From Henricia sp. BOLD:AAB3569 (taxonomy: Eukaryota; Echinodermata; Asteroidea; Spinulosida; Echinasteridae): a stretch of 64,000 nucleotides of DNA. The stretch spans positions 620,001 to 684,000 of the forward strand of contig JBBELK010000438.1 of assembly GCA_037783545.1 (NCBI GenBank), read 5' to 3'. The notes beneath the pieces are model-generated. The model ran no database searches. It was not told the DNA's origin and saw nothing but the letters and a program-made list of their open reading frames with translations. The position numbers and the translations under genes were made by a program. Below, in pieces: positions 1 through 12,200 of this stretch (the stretch's first letter is position 1; each line of letters begins with the position of its first letter).

Positions 1-517
1 GAAAAGAAGAGTGTCCTGCTCACCCACTTATCTCCATTTTCCCCCCACCACATGCATGTAAAATCCGATACGTGGGACATTTGTGTGAGAATAACTAAAC
101 AGGGCCAAAATTAAGCTGATCCCAAAACCTTCGAGCAAAACATATTATTTATAGGATGAGAGAAAAATCATATATGGGCCTCATCGAAATTCAAACCTAA
201 CCAGCTGAGGTAGACATGAGATATAGTCGTACATGTATATAAACCGTTTCGAATAGCAGAAGCTGCCATCTTGTAAAGACGTTTCTTGTTCCTTCAAGAC
301 ATGCATGGTTGTCCATCTTGTGCTTACATTGTTCACATATTTAAATATCAAAGGTTTCCCCACACAATAGCGGTTTTTCGATACGATCATCTATTCCCTC
401 ATGTTTCTCCCACGGTCCCAATTTTTCTCTCGGAGTACAACTGAACGCATTATTTGCTAACATGCCAGTATACAAGTTGATTATTAACCAGAATTAACCT
501 AGCTTTCGAACATTATC
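1..517. other. Upstream non-coding DNA
   Basis: No gene found. Positions 474-510 match 2132-2170 almost exactly, so one copy of a dispersed repeat is present; the LINE fragment begins just after it. Confidence 0.4.
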
Positions 518-1272
518 TTGAACTATGTGAGTAAGACCAAGGCAATTGTCATGGACTTTAGGACGAATCCTACCGACATCCAGCCACTGGGTATTAATGG
601 GTTAGAAGAAGGAATGGTGGATTGTTTTACATTTTTAGGCATTCACATCTTATTAGACTTAAAATGGGAAATTAATTCGACTGAGAGGCTTTCGTGTCAG
701 CCAGAGGTTGTTGCTTAAATTCTACCGGGCAGTGATTGAGAGCGTTTTGACGCAGTTAATCATTGTTTGGTGGGGCAATGCCATGCACTGTCATTGACCG
801 AAGGCGTCTCTGTCGCATTGTTTCCACGGCTAGCCGGATTATGGGATGTGAAGTCCCTTCTTTGGATGATTTGTATCATTCACGAGTTAAGAAAAGAGCG
901 TATTCTCATTGCAGACCAGTTTCACCCAGCAAACGATTTTTTTCTTCAACTAATGAGGTCAGGAAATCGATACAGATCCATTTCATCGGGGTGTAACCGG
1001 ATGTTCCTAAGTTGTTATCCTACAGCAGTTCGAGTTTTAAATAGTTCTGTGCATGCGCGACAGTATTATTCGGGGTCTTGTTCTTGTATTCTTTATAATT
1101 TGAACTGATCTGTATTTTAAGAATGTATGTATTGTGATGTCTGTTTTATTTCTTTTCTTTTTTCAAAGGTGTTTGTGAATTTTAACGATTTTAAAGCACG
1201 CCTATAACCGAAGACATTTCATTGTATGTAATTGTATAGTGACAATAAATATTAAATTGAATTGAATTGAAT
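518..1272 (+). mobile_element. 3' end of a non-LTR retrotransposon (LINE), decayed
   Basis: The translation in two to three frames shows the C-terminal part of a LINE reverse transcriptase: KTKAIVMDF, FLGIHILLDLKWE, then a YRAVIES-like block, DRRRL, TASRIMGCE and PSLDDLYHSRV, and a tail ending AVRVLNSS. This motif order is known from jockey/CR1/L2/Rex1-like elements. A stop at about 716 and a frame change near 900 show it is dead. It ends in a short (ATTGA)n tail at 1253-1272, the usual LINE 3' end. The 5' part, endonuclease and catalytic YADD box are absent, as in 5'-truncated copies. Confidence 0.8.
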
Positions 1273-1599
1273 ATTTGATATGGTGCCTAATCACCATTGA
1301 AATAGTTAAAGCAGCCGCCTACATGTCATCAGATTCGTCAACTTAGCATAATTTGGTTTCAACCTCCCCCACCCCCTCCCCCAAGAAATAGATTGGCACT
1401 GGTAAAAGGGCTTAAAACAAAAACCGAAAATGTATCGTTCTTAAAATGCGGTTATAAAGTAATTGCTCAGACTTAAAGTAGGCTATACATGATTGGTAAA
1501 CTGTTACAAATAGTTTTATCCCCCTGTGTGATTGAAGATATGCATAATTAAAACCAACCTGAGCAAAAACCAGCTCCGTGCTTCGTCTAACTTTTGAGA

Positions 1600-1770
1600 G
1601 AAAAAGGTTTGCAGTTATCGCCCCCAAACCACTTCGCCCTGAACCACGGCCTGTGCACGAAGTGGTTTTGGGGCGAGGTAGCATTTGGGCGATGTATATA
1701 GTGTTCGGACGAAGTGATTTAGGGCGAAATTGCACTTGGGCGAAATGGTTTTGGGGCGAATTGAATTTAC
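1600..1770. repeat. Hairpin with GGGCGAA units
   Basis: CGCCCCCAAACCACTTCG pairs with a near-complement at 1659-1676, and the unit GGGCGAA/GTGGTTTTGGGGCG recurs three times up to 1760. It looks like a short hairpin repeat; family unknown. Confidence 0.5.
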
Positions 1771-1772
1771 GT

Positions 1773-2871
1773 CTTATGAGACGAAAAATAATTGTTTTAC
1801 TCATTTCTCAAAGACTATAGCACTTTAGACAAAACCATTTCGGGGGAAGTTTTCTACGGTCATCATGTTTATATTGTGTAAGTTAGGCGTAAATTTGTAA
1901 ACATTTCTGATTTTCGAGAACATGTATACTGCCTTTAACTCGCAGTCACCCTTTACATGACATTATTTTCCGGTATTCATTATAATCCGAAAAAAGGGCG
2001 CAGATAAGTTAATTTAAATTTTTGGATTACAAAATAGTTTTAAAAAGCGATAGTCATGTTGTTTTTGTCTGTAATATAGTGTAATTAATCAGCCGCATTA
2101 TTTGCTGGGCGGGTTTAGTAACATTACGGGCCTGGCACTACAAGTTGATTATTAACCAGAATTGACCCAGCTTTCGAAAACCTCAGGAAACCTGAGTAAT
2201 GATAGACTTGATGTCAAGTCGGTAACTAGACCGGTTGGTTCGTAAACCGCAGCAGCGTAGTCGCGAATGGACTGGGAACAAGTCTAGTCGACCTCTAGTT
2301 ACCGACTTGAGAAACCTGTCTGTCATTATGTATACGGGCTGTTTGGTTCTTGATATGGCAAAAGCGTCAACGCGCTTTGAATCGTGAATATTGTCGCGCA
2401 ATCAGGTTTCTCAAGTCGGTATACGAGTCGAAACCAAAATATATACTGCACATAAAAACGGCTATCGATCGTGCGCGGTAAAATGGCGTTAGACGGACAA
2501 AACACGTCCGTATACCGAATTGATTTCAAGTCTAGAGTAATGACGGCACGAAGTTATTAAACTGTTCTATTTTGCAGCAGTGAACGTTTTTTTTGGTCGT
2601 TGCATGCCGTCAATAACTCTATAGGGCCTACAGCTATATACAGAGCAACAAAAGTAATGCAAAATTTACAGTTTAATCAAAATCTGAATATTTCTTCTGT
2701 ACTTAAACTGACATCGAAAGATAACAGCTTCATTGTGCATAACTGCTTGAAACTTCAGCTTGCTAACAATTCCTACTCTCAGATTCACTGATTTAGTTTT
2801 TTAATCACAACGTAGAGAAATTGTATTTCCTTTGTTTAACAGCTGTCAGACTCACGGGTCACTAAACATCT
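1773..2871. other. Non-coding, repeat-derived stretch
   Basis: No coding signal. 2094-2170 repeats part of 440-515. 2190-2430 holds scattered short inverted pieces around the motif AAGTCGGTA, probably a decayed hairpin element. Confidence 0.35.
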
Positions 2872-2991
2872 CCCGTGTTTGTCCTCCAAATCGGAAGAGA
2901 ACAATAGAGCTCTTGCCTTTCTGCTAGCAGCCACATGTATTTCCCCACGTGGCTTTATTGTTCTTCCCCATCTGGAGGACAAACACCGGAG
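2872..2991. repeat. MITE-like hairpin
   Basis: Arms 2872-2906 and 2956-2991 are complementary over about 35 bp with few mismatches (core GTTTGTCCTCCA). Loop about 49 bp. Confidence 0.6.
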
Positions 2992-3217
2992 GGTCGTGAC
3001 TATTTGACCCCATGTGAAAGCGCCCTATATCTTTAAAATCTATTTTATCGTTTGCAATGACCCAAAAGTTTAAAAAATGAAACATACACCATGTGAATTT
3101 TTTTTCTGTCCAAGATGCATACTTTTGGTAAAAAAATTAACAATTACATCGGGAATAAGAGAGGATATAGCTTGTTTTGCTCATTGATCCCGTATGTTTG
3201 TCAGCTGCTTTCATTAA

Positions 3218-3385
3218 AGCGGGCCTCCCACTGTGCGATTTTTTGCCACGAATTTCCAACGATTAGGTACGATTTGGTGAGATTATCAGAGACTGTCTAT
3301 ATAGACTCTATATACACAATCGTACCAAATCGTATACCTAATCGTTGGAAATTCATGGCAAAAATCGCATGGTGGGAGGCCCGCT
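3218..3385. mobile_element. PIF/Harbinger-like MITE, copy 1
   Basis: Terminal inverted repeats begin AGCGGGCCTCCCAC and extend about 70 bp; flanked on both sides by TAA (3215-3217, 3386-3388). A second copy is at 34632-34772. A 3-bp TWA duplication is the known PIF/Harbinger pattern. Confidence 0.8.
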
Positions 3386-3785
3386 TAACCGTTATTGTGC
3401 ATTATTGTGCATTATTGAAACACCGCATATAGCATCTCCACCAGGTCTGGGAACGAGACTAGGAAAAATACAGCCATGCTGTTATGGGCTCCCGTTTATT
3501 TTAATTTTTTTCCATCTTATAGTGCAAATTATTGTCTCTGCACTCAGTTCAGCTCAGTTACAAATAATAATAAGTCGACACAACTGCATCGTTGCGCTTT
3601 TTTACGATGACCGTTTTCCGCATGCTGAATTAGTCATAGCCTACCCATTTAATCAGACCGAAGTTTATCATCAACTATTAGGTACACATCATACGAGTGT
3701 GTTTGTGAGCTATAAGCCATAGTCCAAAGTCTATACAGACACTCCCACGGAGAATATTTTAACGTACGAAAAGATGGACATGTAA

Positions 3786-4226
3786 GGGCGGGTTCACACT
3801 GCACTATTTTTGTCCGTCTGGCGTACGTTTCGTTACATCCGTCGTGCGTCCGTCCGTCCGTCCGTCGCGTAGCTGGCCACATTACGTCAAAGTGGATGAG
3901 TTGAATTTGTTCCAGATACTGTCCGTTACGGCGTTTTCACCATCGGTCCACACTAGACGGCATTTGACCGCATGGAGAACTGAACAAAATGCGCGGGAAA
4001 TTCACCCTCGCGTTGTTTCTTCAAAAACATTATATACATCCACAACATTATATTAGTAGACCTCGGATCAACTCTTCCGGCATCTGTCAACTATGAAGCA
4101 GATGGGATCTTTGAGACAGTTCACATTGAAAACGCATCAACGGACCAAAAACTGACGGACCGGAGACGACGTACGTCAATTTTACGTACGTCTGACGGAC
4201 GATAACAGTGCACTGTGCTCCCGCCC
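3786..4226. mobile_element. PIF/Harbinger-like MITE
   Basis: Ends GGGCGGGTTCACACTGCAC and its near-complement; TAA flanks at 3783-3785 and 4227-4229. Contains a (CGTC)n run at 3849-3866. Confidence 0.7.
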
Positions 4227-4434
4227 TAAAACAACACCTGCATAACGAAAATGTCGTACGAGTGCGGCTTTAGCCTATATAATCTGTCGCTAGAACACCA
4301 AGAAAAATTTATATAGTCAAAATAGATATTCTGACAGATAATTTGAAGAACAAAATGCTTTATCTTCTGTAGGTTTTGTCATATTATTTTCCTTTTCACA
4401 AAGCAGTGAAAGACAACCAGCAATAGACAGCTGA

Positions 4435-4550
4435 AGTGTGACGTGTTGCCATGATAATTGGCTCTAAACATCATGGCCGTCTGAAAAGTACCATTGCAAA
4501 AGCACAGGGACACGGTTCAGTGATTTGTAGTGTAGAGCCATTGCCTAGGC
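4435..4550. repeat. Dispersed repeat, copy 1
   Basis: Matches 9500-9612 in the same orientation over about 110 bp (shared block CATGGCCGTC...GGGACACGGTT). Type unknown. Confidence 0.55.
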
Positions 4551-4732
4551 AACTAATAAAAGATGACTTATTCACTTCGGCAGTCTATATGCATAACCAG
4601 TGGTAGTCAGGGATTCATGGGAACTGGTTTAAAGGCCATTATTGCAGTGATCCAACATTTTATTTCATGAGATGACAAAAAGAAAACTCCGAATAAAAGT
4701 GTTGATGGCAATGGTATAACAAACACCGCATG

Positions 4733-4914
4733 GTAACAAAGTTCATTGCGGTACCTATTTGGGACAACTATTATTGCGTGGCGCCGGCCTCATTTTTCAT
4801 CGTGAGTCAAACGATAACAGCGTTTATAAAGCCCCGCCCGGTAACAACCCGAGTTGACCCGAGTTCAAAGTGAAACCTGTGTCATTCGTTTTGCATCTCA
4901 AACGCCCCTATTAT
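4733..4914. repeat. Partial copy of the GGGGCGTTCGAG element
   Basis: Resembles the 3' half of the elements at 37011-37533 and 54000-54487, including GGCGCCGGC, GTTTATAAAGC and the terminal CATCTCAAACGCCCC. Confidence 0.55.
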
Positions 4915-5803
4915 TTCAAGTGGACTTTGGTATACATGACAAGTGGACTTTGGTATACATGACACAAACTGTAGCACTATAAAAACTGGGACCTAAAAGT
5001 GAATATTTAACAGATGATTCCTTGACAACATGCAGCACAGTTCGCTTGGAGGTATAGACGTTTGTCAGAGGAGGTAAGGTAAATTTGAAAATGCGGCATA
5101 ATTAAACTAGCCTGCAAAAATTTCAGCTACGTAAGTGGAGCATTGTTTTCTTCAGAAAACCTTTTAAAATGTGTTATCCAAATGAATGATTAAAAAAATC
5201 CAAAAAACGGTAACCTTTCAAACGGTACCTTTCAAAAAAAGAAAAACTGAGAAGGAAGACGAGAGAAAAAGAAGGGGAGGGAAGAACGCACTCCCCTTCC
5301 CATGGTACATGTATATGGTATAGTAGTCCAGGTAATATCACGTTTTTAACATCGGGACGGGAGTTTTGCAAAATCTTGGGTCTTAGCCCACCCTAAAATT
5401 AATATGTTCTGGAGCCGCCTATGCCTTTTTACCAAAACAAATCACGTGGTGCATGTTGTTTCCAGTGCACTAGATCAGAAACAAACAAGGTTGTTTTTTT
5501 ATATATATATTATTTAAGGGAGGAATATTTTCATTCGGTGAAATATGAATAAATGTTCCATTCAACTCGATCTCGCCTCGTTGAATGAAACATTCCATCT
5601 TTTACCTCATTAAAATATTCCTTCCATTGCACCTATAAACATTCATTATTTGTAGAAAAAAAAACGCCCAAGTAGATCCTTGTGAAAAAAGTTGTGTCAG
5701 GCAGTGTCAGGGGCACATTTTTACCCAAAACACACACATGCGAATGCATGTGCTTCGAAGTACACGCGTGCAAAGTCATGGTCCGTGTATGTCCGCTGTG
5801 GGT
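4915..5803. other. Non-coding, with a fragment shared with intron 3
   Basis: 4917-4963 contains a short tandem duplication (AAGTGGACTTTGGTATACAT). 5510-5690 is partly shared with 32515-33275 (ATTCATTATTTGTA and CGCCCAAGTAGATCCTTGT). No gene seen. Confidence 0.4.
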
Positions 5804-6008
5804 TTTGTGTTGATGATATGCGTTACATTATGTTGTCACTTCGAACAATTTTGCGCGTTTATTTGCTTGCGAAGCCGTTGTGCGCTGTTCGATTTAACAA
5901 CAAGAGAAAGCGCCCAGTTCATGGCAGTGGATGGCCCCCAGTAATGGCGGACGTGCAGGGAAGGAGTCCTTAGCAACCGGATTCGTGTATACACCAATCC
6001 GGTAACTA

Positions 6009-6300
6009 AGGTCTCCTTCCCTGCATATCCGCCATAGATGGGGGGCTTCCACTGAATGAACTGTATGTTTTTGCTGTTGCTGAAGCTGCATTCGTTTACT
6101 TCGAACAAGTTGCGCGACTTTGTAGGGTTGTGTGTACGCGAAGACGGGCGCGTCGCGTGTACGCAAAGGCGGGCGCGTCGCGTGTACGCGCGTTCGTGCG
6201 TGTAATGGATGAGCGCATTTCGTTCTAACAGTGACACAAAACGCACAGCTCATGCACTGGACGCCCCCCAGCTATGACGGATATACAGGGAAGGAGACCT
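6009..6300. mobile_element. TIR element, copy A
   Basis: TIR AGGTCTCCTTCCCTG with TA on each side, followed by TCCGCCATAG; arms about 40 bp. Related copies at 6697-6967 and 17492-17767. Confidence 0.65.
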
Positions 6301-6696
6301 TATAGTTGGTCTATTGATTGCTTTCCGGTGACGTCACCCCTTCCATCCACCATTTTGGTGGGCATTTTTCACTTACCTCTGTTGCTTGACCTTGCTTTAT
6401 GTTGTTGCGCTTTTGCTGTTGTGTCGAGAAAGATAAAAACGCATTTCTTCAGGCTAAAAATCGCGATCAACTAAAAGCACTTTCGTTTTTACAAGCCGAG
6501 TGCATGCTCAATAATTTGAACTTATCACAACGCCCGCGGCATCTTCGAATGAAAATACGCTGGTGAGTATTTTTTACGCGTGTTCATGTGCGTCTATTGG
6601 CGCGCGCGTGTACGCGCGTGACTGTTGCCCACCACACATTCCCGGATGTTCTACGTCATCGAAAGCAATCAATACGTGACCAATCCGGTAACTATA

Positions 6697-6967
6697 AGGT
6701 CTTCTTCCCTGTATATCCGCCACAGCTGGGGGCTTCCACTGAATGAACTGTATGCTTTTGCTGTTGCTGAAGCTGCATTTGTTTACTTCGAACAAGTTGC
6801 ACGTTGTACGGTTGCGTGTACGCGAAGGCGGGCGCGTCGCGTGTACGCGAAGGAGGCGCTTTCGTGCATGTAATGGACGAGCGCTTTTCGTTCTAACAGC
6901 AACACAAAATGCACAGCCCATGCACTGGACGCCCCCAGCTATGGCGGATATACAGGGAAGGAGACCT
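6697..6967. mobile_element. TIR element, copy B
   Basis: Same TIRs as copy A and about 85-90% similar inside by eye, TA flanks at 6695-6696 and 6968-6969. Confidence 0.65.
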
Positions 6968-7397
6968 TAGTTACCGGATTGGTCTATATACACGAATCCG
7001 GTTGCTAAGGACTCCTTCCCTGCATGTCCGCCATTACTGGGGGCCATCCACTGCCATGAACTGGGCGCTTTGTCTTGTTGTTAAATCGAACAGCGCACAA
7101 CGCGTACGCGTACACAGGCTTCGCAATCAAATAAACGCGCAAAATTGTTCGAAGTGACAACATAATGTAACAGCATATCATCAACACAATGCACTGTGCA
7201 ATGGCGAACATGCATGCCAAACTGCAGTTTCGAGTAATTCGCGTTTTTGAGAATAACATCCCACTTTTGGGTAACCTTCTTGCTTAATGTTTAAACTTTA
7301 ATTAATTATGTATTTTCCATTTATTTAATTAATCTCTGAGCAATTATAAAGCTGTGAACGTGTTCGCCGTTAGGGATTTTGTACCTTTGTATAGAAT

Positions 7398-7433
7398 AGG
7401 TTAGGGTTAGGGTTTAGGGTTGGTTATTTTTAA
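7398..7433 (+). repeat. Short telomere-like TTAGGG run
   Basis: Three to four TTAGGG or TTTAGGG units in a row. Too short to indicate a chromosome end. Confidence 0.6.
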
Positions 7434-7707
7434 GGAATTTAGGGTTTTGAATGCGGTCGGTTTGCAACCAGCTTCGTGGTCTGGTTATAAGAGAGCTGTG
7501 TGTTGTTTAGGATTTTTCGAAATTTCTCGGTTTCTTTTTTTTTCTCTAAGAGTGAGAGTAAAGAATTCGGACTATTTCCAAGCATAAAGGGAATTTATTC
7601 GGGTTGAAAAATTGGGGTGTACCCAACGCTGCGGTGTAAAAAAAAAAAACTACGCCGGTCTGACCGTACACCGTATACCGTACACAACCGGGGCAAATCA
7701 ATATTAG

Positions 7708-7844
7708 TTATCCCACGAGCGCGAGTGGAATACGGCATCATGTAGTGCGTTTGCGTCCCATATCCCACGAGGCCGAAGGCCGAGTGGGATATGGGACGCA
7801 GACGCACTACATCATGCCGTATTCCACGAGCGCGAGTGGGATAA
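7708..7844. repeat. Near-perfect palindrome, copy 1
   Basis: About 65-bp arms around GGCCGAAGGCC; the outer block TTATCCCACGAGCGCGAGTG is itself repeated at both ends. A related copy is at 51708-51824. Confidence 0.75.
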
Positions 7845-7848
7845 CGAA

Positions 7849-8141
7849 TTTATCTTCAAGCAAACTTGACGCACTAATAACGCGCACACTCTGCAGTCGC
7901 GCAGTCTGCAATACACGCGCGGGACGCAGTGCAGAGAATCGCGCGCATAACAAGCCGCATCAGATAGCTAGATTGAAGTGTGCAGCTCCGTGTATGTAGG
8001 GGACGCATGCATTTGGAATACCAGGGCGCATCACGCAGAGTGCGACATAAAATCGGAAGTCGGGACATAGGATAATGTCACACTGTTGTTGCCATGGATC
8101 CACCAATCAGAACCACGGATTCAAGTTTGCTTGAAGATAAA
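7849..8141. mobile_element. MITE with TTTATCTTCAAGC ends, copy 1
   Basis: TIR TTTATCTTCAAGCAAACTTG at 7849 and its exact complement ending at 8141. An inverted second copy lies at 51416-51707, also beside the palindrome. Confidence 0.75.
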
Positions 8142-8246
8142 CTTGTTTGGCCTTTGTTGGGTTACGGGCCTGTTTCTGGTGGGCTGATATGGGATTTCCC
8201 ATGTTGTAACTGAGATGACAACTGCCACGTTAAAAACTATGAGTTA

Positions 8247-8438
8247 AGCCAGGTTCATACTTCATGCGAACGCGAACGCGAATGCGAATTTGACGTCACA
8301 ACGATTGTTTCGCGCAGCGAATTCGCAAAAAGTTGAACTAGTTTCAACTTGCGCGAATGTTCGCCGCGAAATGTTTGACGTCACATTGACGTGAGATTCG
8401 CGTTCGCGTTTGCTTTCGCGTGAAGTATGAACCGGGCT
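8247..8438. mobile_element. PIF/Harbinger-like MITE
   Basis: TIRs AGCC(A/C)GGTTCATACTTCA, TTA at 8244-8246 and 8439-8441. Internal GCGAACGCGAA runs pair with TTCGCGTTCGCG. Confidence 0.7.
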
Positions 8439-8695
8439 TTATGAACATTATCAACTGGTCACTTTCGCATGCATTTCCCTCGAATACAAAATTTGCAATG
8501 AACCAAAACGTTAACAGTTTTAAAACTGTTAAAGGGGAAGTCAATTAACACTGCCCTCGGCTAATGTCGTTAGAATGTTTTGTCCTTTGAGGGCTGTATA
8601 GTCACAAAAAAGTCCCCAAAAACCTTCACAAGTTTTTGCATACCGCATTGTTTATTGCCACATGTTTATTGTGTACCACACGTATGGGCAAATGT

Positions 8696-8810
8696 GTGAA
8701 AACCTATAGTTAACCGGGTTAACGCTTGTCGTGTGAAAAGAAACTCCGGGTTAAATGTAACCCGGGTTATTTACCGCTACCCGGGTAGAAAAGTTACCCG
8801 GGTCGGAGGT
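8696..8810. repeat. Clustered ACCCGGGT/GTTAACC palindromes
   Basis: CCGGGTTAAC, AACCCGGGTT and TACCCGGGTA recur within 115 bp. Possibly a decayed hairpin repeat. Confidence 0.4.
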
Positions 8811-8847
8811 GGGTAGTGGGAAAAGGCTATATGAGGTCAATGGTCGA

Positions 8848-8924
8848 GTAAACTCGACATTGGTAAGCAAGCATAACGTGTTGTGTGGTCGAGTAAACTC
8901 GACATTGGTAAGCAAAGGGTTTCA
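8848..8924 (+). repeat. Two-copy direct repeat about 340 bp before the ABCA start
   Basis: GGTCGAGTAAACTCGACATT followed by GGTAAGCAA occurs twice, 40 bp apart. Each copy contains the palindrome TCGAGTAAACTCGA. Could be regulatory, but no known site is recognised. Confidence 0.5.
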
Positions 8925-9188
8925 AGTCACAAGCTATTCAAATGAAGTCAAACAATACTGAGCATTTTTTAAGTGTGCGTGTTCATTCCTTTGCTTCTTG
9001 TTACTGGACTTGTGACAGGCTTGTGCGGGACTTGTCACGGACTTGTGATTTTATCGGCTTAGTTGGACTGGTGATAGACTTGTGATGCACTCGACTATAC
9101 TACCATGTTTGATACCTTATTGTGGCTCTGTATTGTATTGCAGAATCTGGTATACATGTAAATTAGTAATTGGGCAAGCAGAGGAACA

Positions 9189-9272
9189 ATGGCATCCTTT
9201 TGGCGTCAGTTTGTCTCTTTGATGTACCTCAACTTGTTGCTGAAAAGCAGAAATATCAAACAGTTGTTGCAG
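9189..9272 (+). CDS. ABCA5: ABCA5-like exon 1 (start codon)
   Basis: Residues 1-28, ending in phase 0 at CAG|gtaagt. The start is chosen because ATG has A at -3 and G at +4, and the peptide begins MASFWRQ, the usual ABCA cytosolic start before the first helix. A TTGCAG acceptor at 9138-9143 may open this exon with 5' UTR; the upstream UTR exon is not identified. Confidence 0.88.
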
Positions 9273-12200
9273 GTAAGTCATATAACATTAAGGAAAACAA
9301 ACTGTCTTAATTAGCAAGGTACACTTTACCCAAACCTGCTGTGGATGCTCGCACAGGTCTGGGGAATCACGATGAGAGCTCATCATATCACTGACTAGTT
9401 GAGGCACGCACGCACTGAATTTCGGTGCGGGACCCCTGCGAAGCTTTTGGCCATTATCATAAGCACCGCGGGTATTAAAGCTTAGAAGCTGCATACAAAT
9501 TAGTCAGCCGAAGTGTGACGTGGTTGCCATGGAAATTGGCTCTAAACTATCATGGCCGTCGGAAAAGGTACCATTGCAAAGCACAGGGACACGGTTAAGT
9601 GATTTTTAGTTTATCAGTCTATATATATCGGTCAAATTAAATCACACCAATAGCAGTGCACGTACTATCAACGACGGCTCACGAAATTAAATGGGTAATC
9701 ATGGCGTTTAACCTATCAGCGTTGAGCTTTCACCGTGATTCCCCAGACCTGATGTGCGAGCATCCACAGCAGGTCGGGGTACGAGGCTTCGTACACTTAT
9801 TAAAGATGCTCCAGAAAATATATTTCGCTCTAACCTATGAATAGTCCCTTCCAGTGGCGGATCCAGCCTCATTAACATACAGGAATACAATGGAATTCAG
9901 GGGGGTTGAACCCCTTGAAATCCCTGTATTTTAATGAGGCTGGATCCGCCACTGCCTTTAGTCACAATAATTTGAACAGGAAAAAAAGTATTTTTAAACA
10001 AATGTACATATTATGCATGCATGCCTCCCCAAAATACTATCCATGGGACGATCTCATAAAATCATCAATCTCTACTACTTGAGCAAATTGTAGCAATTGT
10101 TTGTGTGTATTCACTGTAATGTTCTTATAGGTCTACTCCGGATAAGTTAATTAAAACAAAAATCAGTGGTAATTTTGACGATGCCTTTGAATGTGGATTG
10201 GGACTAAGCGTGAAATTTCAGAATGAGAAAAACATGACAAATGGTATATGGTATCAACATCTCAACACCCATGGGAAAATGGGGGGAGGGTGGCAAAAAT
10301 GTGATCTGGACACACTCCTTTAATGTGGTGGAATGGAATCGAGATGAAAACATGCCGTACTCTCAAGTGTTTCCGATTCTTTAAATTCCCAAATTGACTC
10401 GCCTGGCTGCAGTTGTGTTGCCTTGTTGTAGTTGATATTAAACATTATAGCGGCTTGCCGACCATTTTTCTTGCTGTAAGCAGAATGTCATGAAAGTAAA
10501 AGTGTTCATATTTTTAACCGATCGCATTCAAGTTGTTTTCATTTTGTCAAGGAAATCTTCGTGCCCATCCTTTTCATCGGTGCTGTGCGGCTCGTTTATG
10601 GCATTGCTAGTGTGGAAACATTCCCTGCCATTGGGTACGATCGTTACACAAGCTACAGTTTATTACAAGATTCCAGGCTACCCAATCCGAGGATGCCAGT
10701 TGGCTTCACTCCCAACACCACGGAAACCAACACTGTGATCAGAATCGTCACGGAGGCCTTGGGAGCAAATGGGCCTTATGGGGGCTTGCTGCCGTATGAC
10801 ACCGAGAAGGAAATGCTCCGTGCGTATAATGTCTCGTACCCGTTCGATATTGGGATCGTTTTCAGCACCAAGTTTCCCGACAACTTAACAGTTACAATAC
10901 GCATGTATAGCTCGCCCTTTTTGAGGACCACAGATCTGTACACCGACTTCCCAGGTATGCAGTGGGTATTGACCTACAGAAATCCATTCAAATTAAGCTT
11001 GGGCGGTTCTGCAGTCGATTTCACGAAACATTGCGTAGCTTGCGCAACGTGTGAAAATGGCATAAGCCCCATAGGCTTGCGTGTAACTATCACAGGAATG
11101 TTGCGCAGCTTCCGCTGGCAATAAAAAGTTGCGCAAGCGGGCTTACGAAGTGCGCAAGGACTCGTGAAATCGGCTGCTGGTGGGTACCCGGTTCTATACC
11201 CGGTTCCAACATGAAGATCCGAGTTTCAGTTCCAACTTTTTCACGCACCCGCTGTCAGCATGGTCAGTCGGTTCAAATTTCAAAGTTCAAAGTATCAGTT
11301 CCGGCTCTTGAGAACCGGCTCTTGAGAACGGCTCGAACCGACCCAACCCGGCTCCTAGGACCTTATTTATAAAGCCCGCGGCCCGTAGCGGCACCGGACC
11401 CGGCCCCGTAAACCACCCCGTAGATGACTCCAGCGCCCGCAGTTGATATTCATAAACGACCCGTTGATCTCAGGCCCCGAAATCTTCCCCGGACGGACTT
11501 TTACGGGAGGTCTGCTAGTATACCCGCAGGTTTACGGGGTCCACGCACAGTGTTACTTTGCAATGGAAAACGGTAGCAGCATTCTAAAAAAGCATGTATT
11601 TACAGCCCTATTCCCTCCTATTTTGTGTCATAAATCTGTGTTTTTCTTCGTACTACGTCACGATTCCAAACTGTCCGCCGTGTTTTACTGCATGCTCACG
11701 TTTACTAGGTGACGTCATTACACCGTGCTTTACACCACAGACCCGCTCGCGATCTCGGTTATACCCCCTTCACTACGGTTTTTGGTCAAAACCGCCATTA
11801 ACGTAGTGCGGCACCGCCAGTAGTTTTTCATAGTTTCCCCCCTACCCGTCACACATGTGTTTTTCTTCGCGGTGCGACTGTCGATCTGAACTGTTTGAAG
11901 ACTTTTAGAACACTGAAATTGAAGCAGAAAACCGAAGCTTTTATACTACAAAATATGCCCGCAGTAGCACCGTACAAGCACCTGATCAGTGCAACCTCAT
12001 GGAAACGCCATTGCCGTACAACTTCAATAACACCGCCGGCACCGCCGTAGGAACGCAGTGGCACCGCAGTAAGATCGCCAAATTTTCTAAAATTCCTCCC
12101 TGGCTCCGCAGTGGCACCCCCATACCCGCAGGGCTCCCGTGGTAGCACCGCCATAACCGCAGTAGAACCGCCACGGGATCGCCAGTCTACTTTTTCGGCG

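Larger units (their letters stand above)
5804..7189. mobile_element. Composite inverted-repeat element with two nested copies
   Basis: Outer arms 5804-5995 and 6988-7189 are inverted copies of each other, including GCGCTGTTCGATTTAACAAC. Between them are two related elements at 6009-6300 and 6697-6967, separated by unique DNA. Open frames here run through TIRs and differ between strands, so I do not call genes. Confidence 0.65.

Noticed and set aside
7398-7433. Chromosome end
   Set aside because: Only a few TTAGGG-like units with normal DNA on both sides.
8848-8924. CRISPR-like repeat
   Set aside because: Only two copies, and a eukaryotic context.
10955-11124. Extension of exon 2 beyond 10954
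   Set aside because: The added residues come from a MITE; splicing at 10954 gives the right phase into exon 3 and the expected ABCA sequence.
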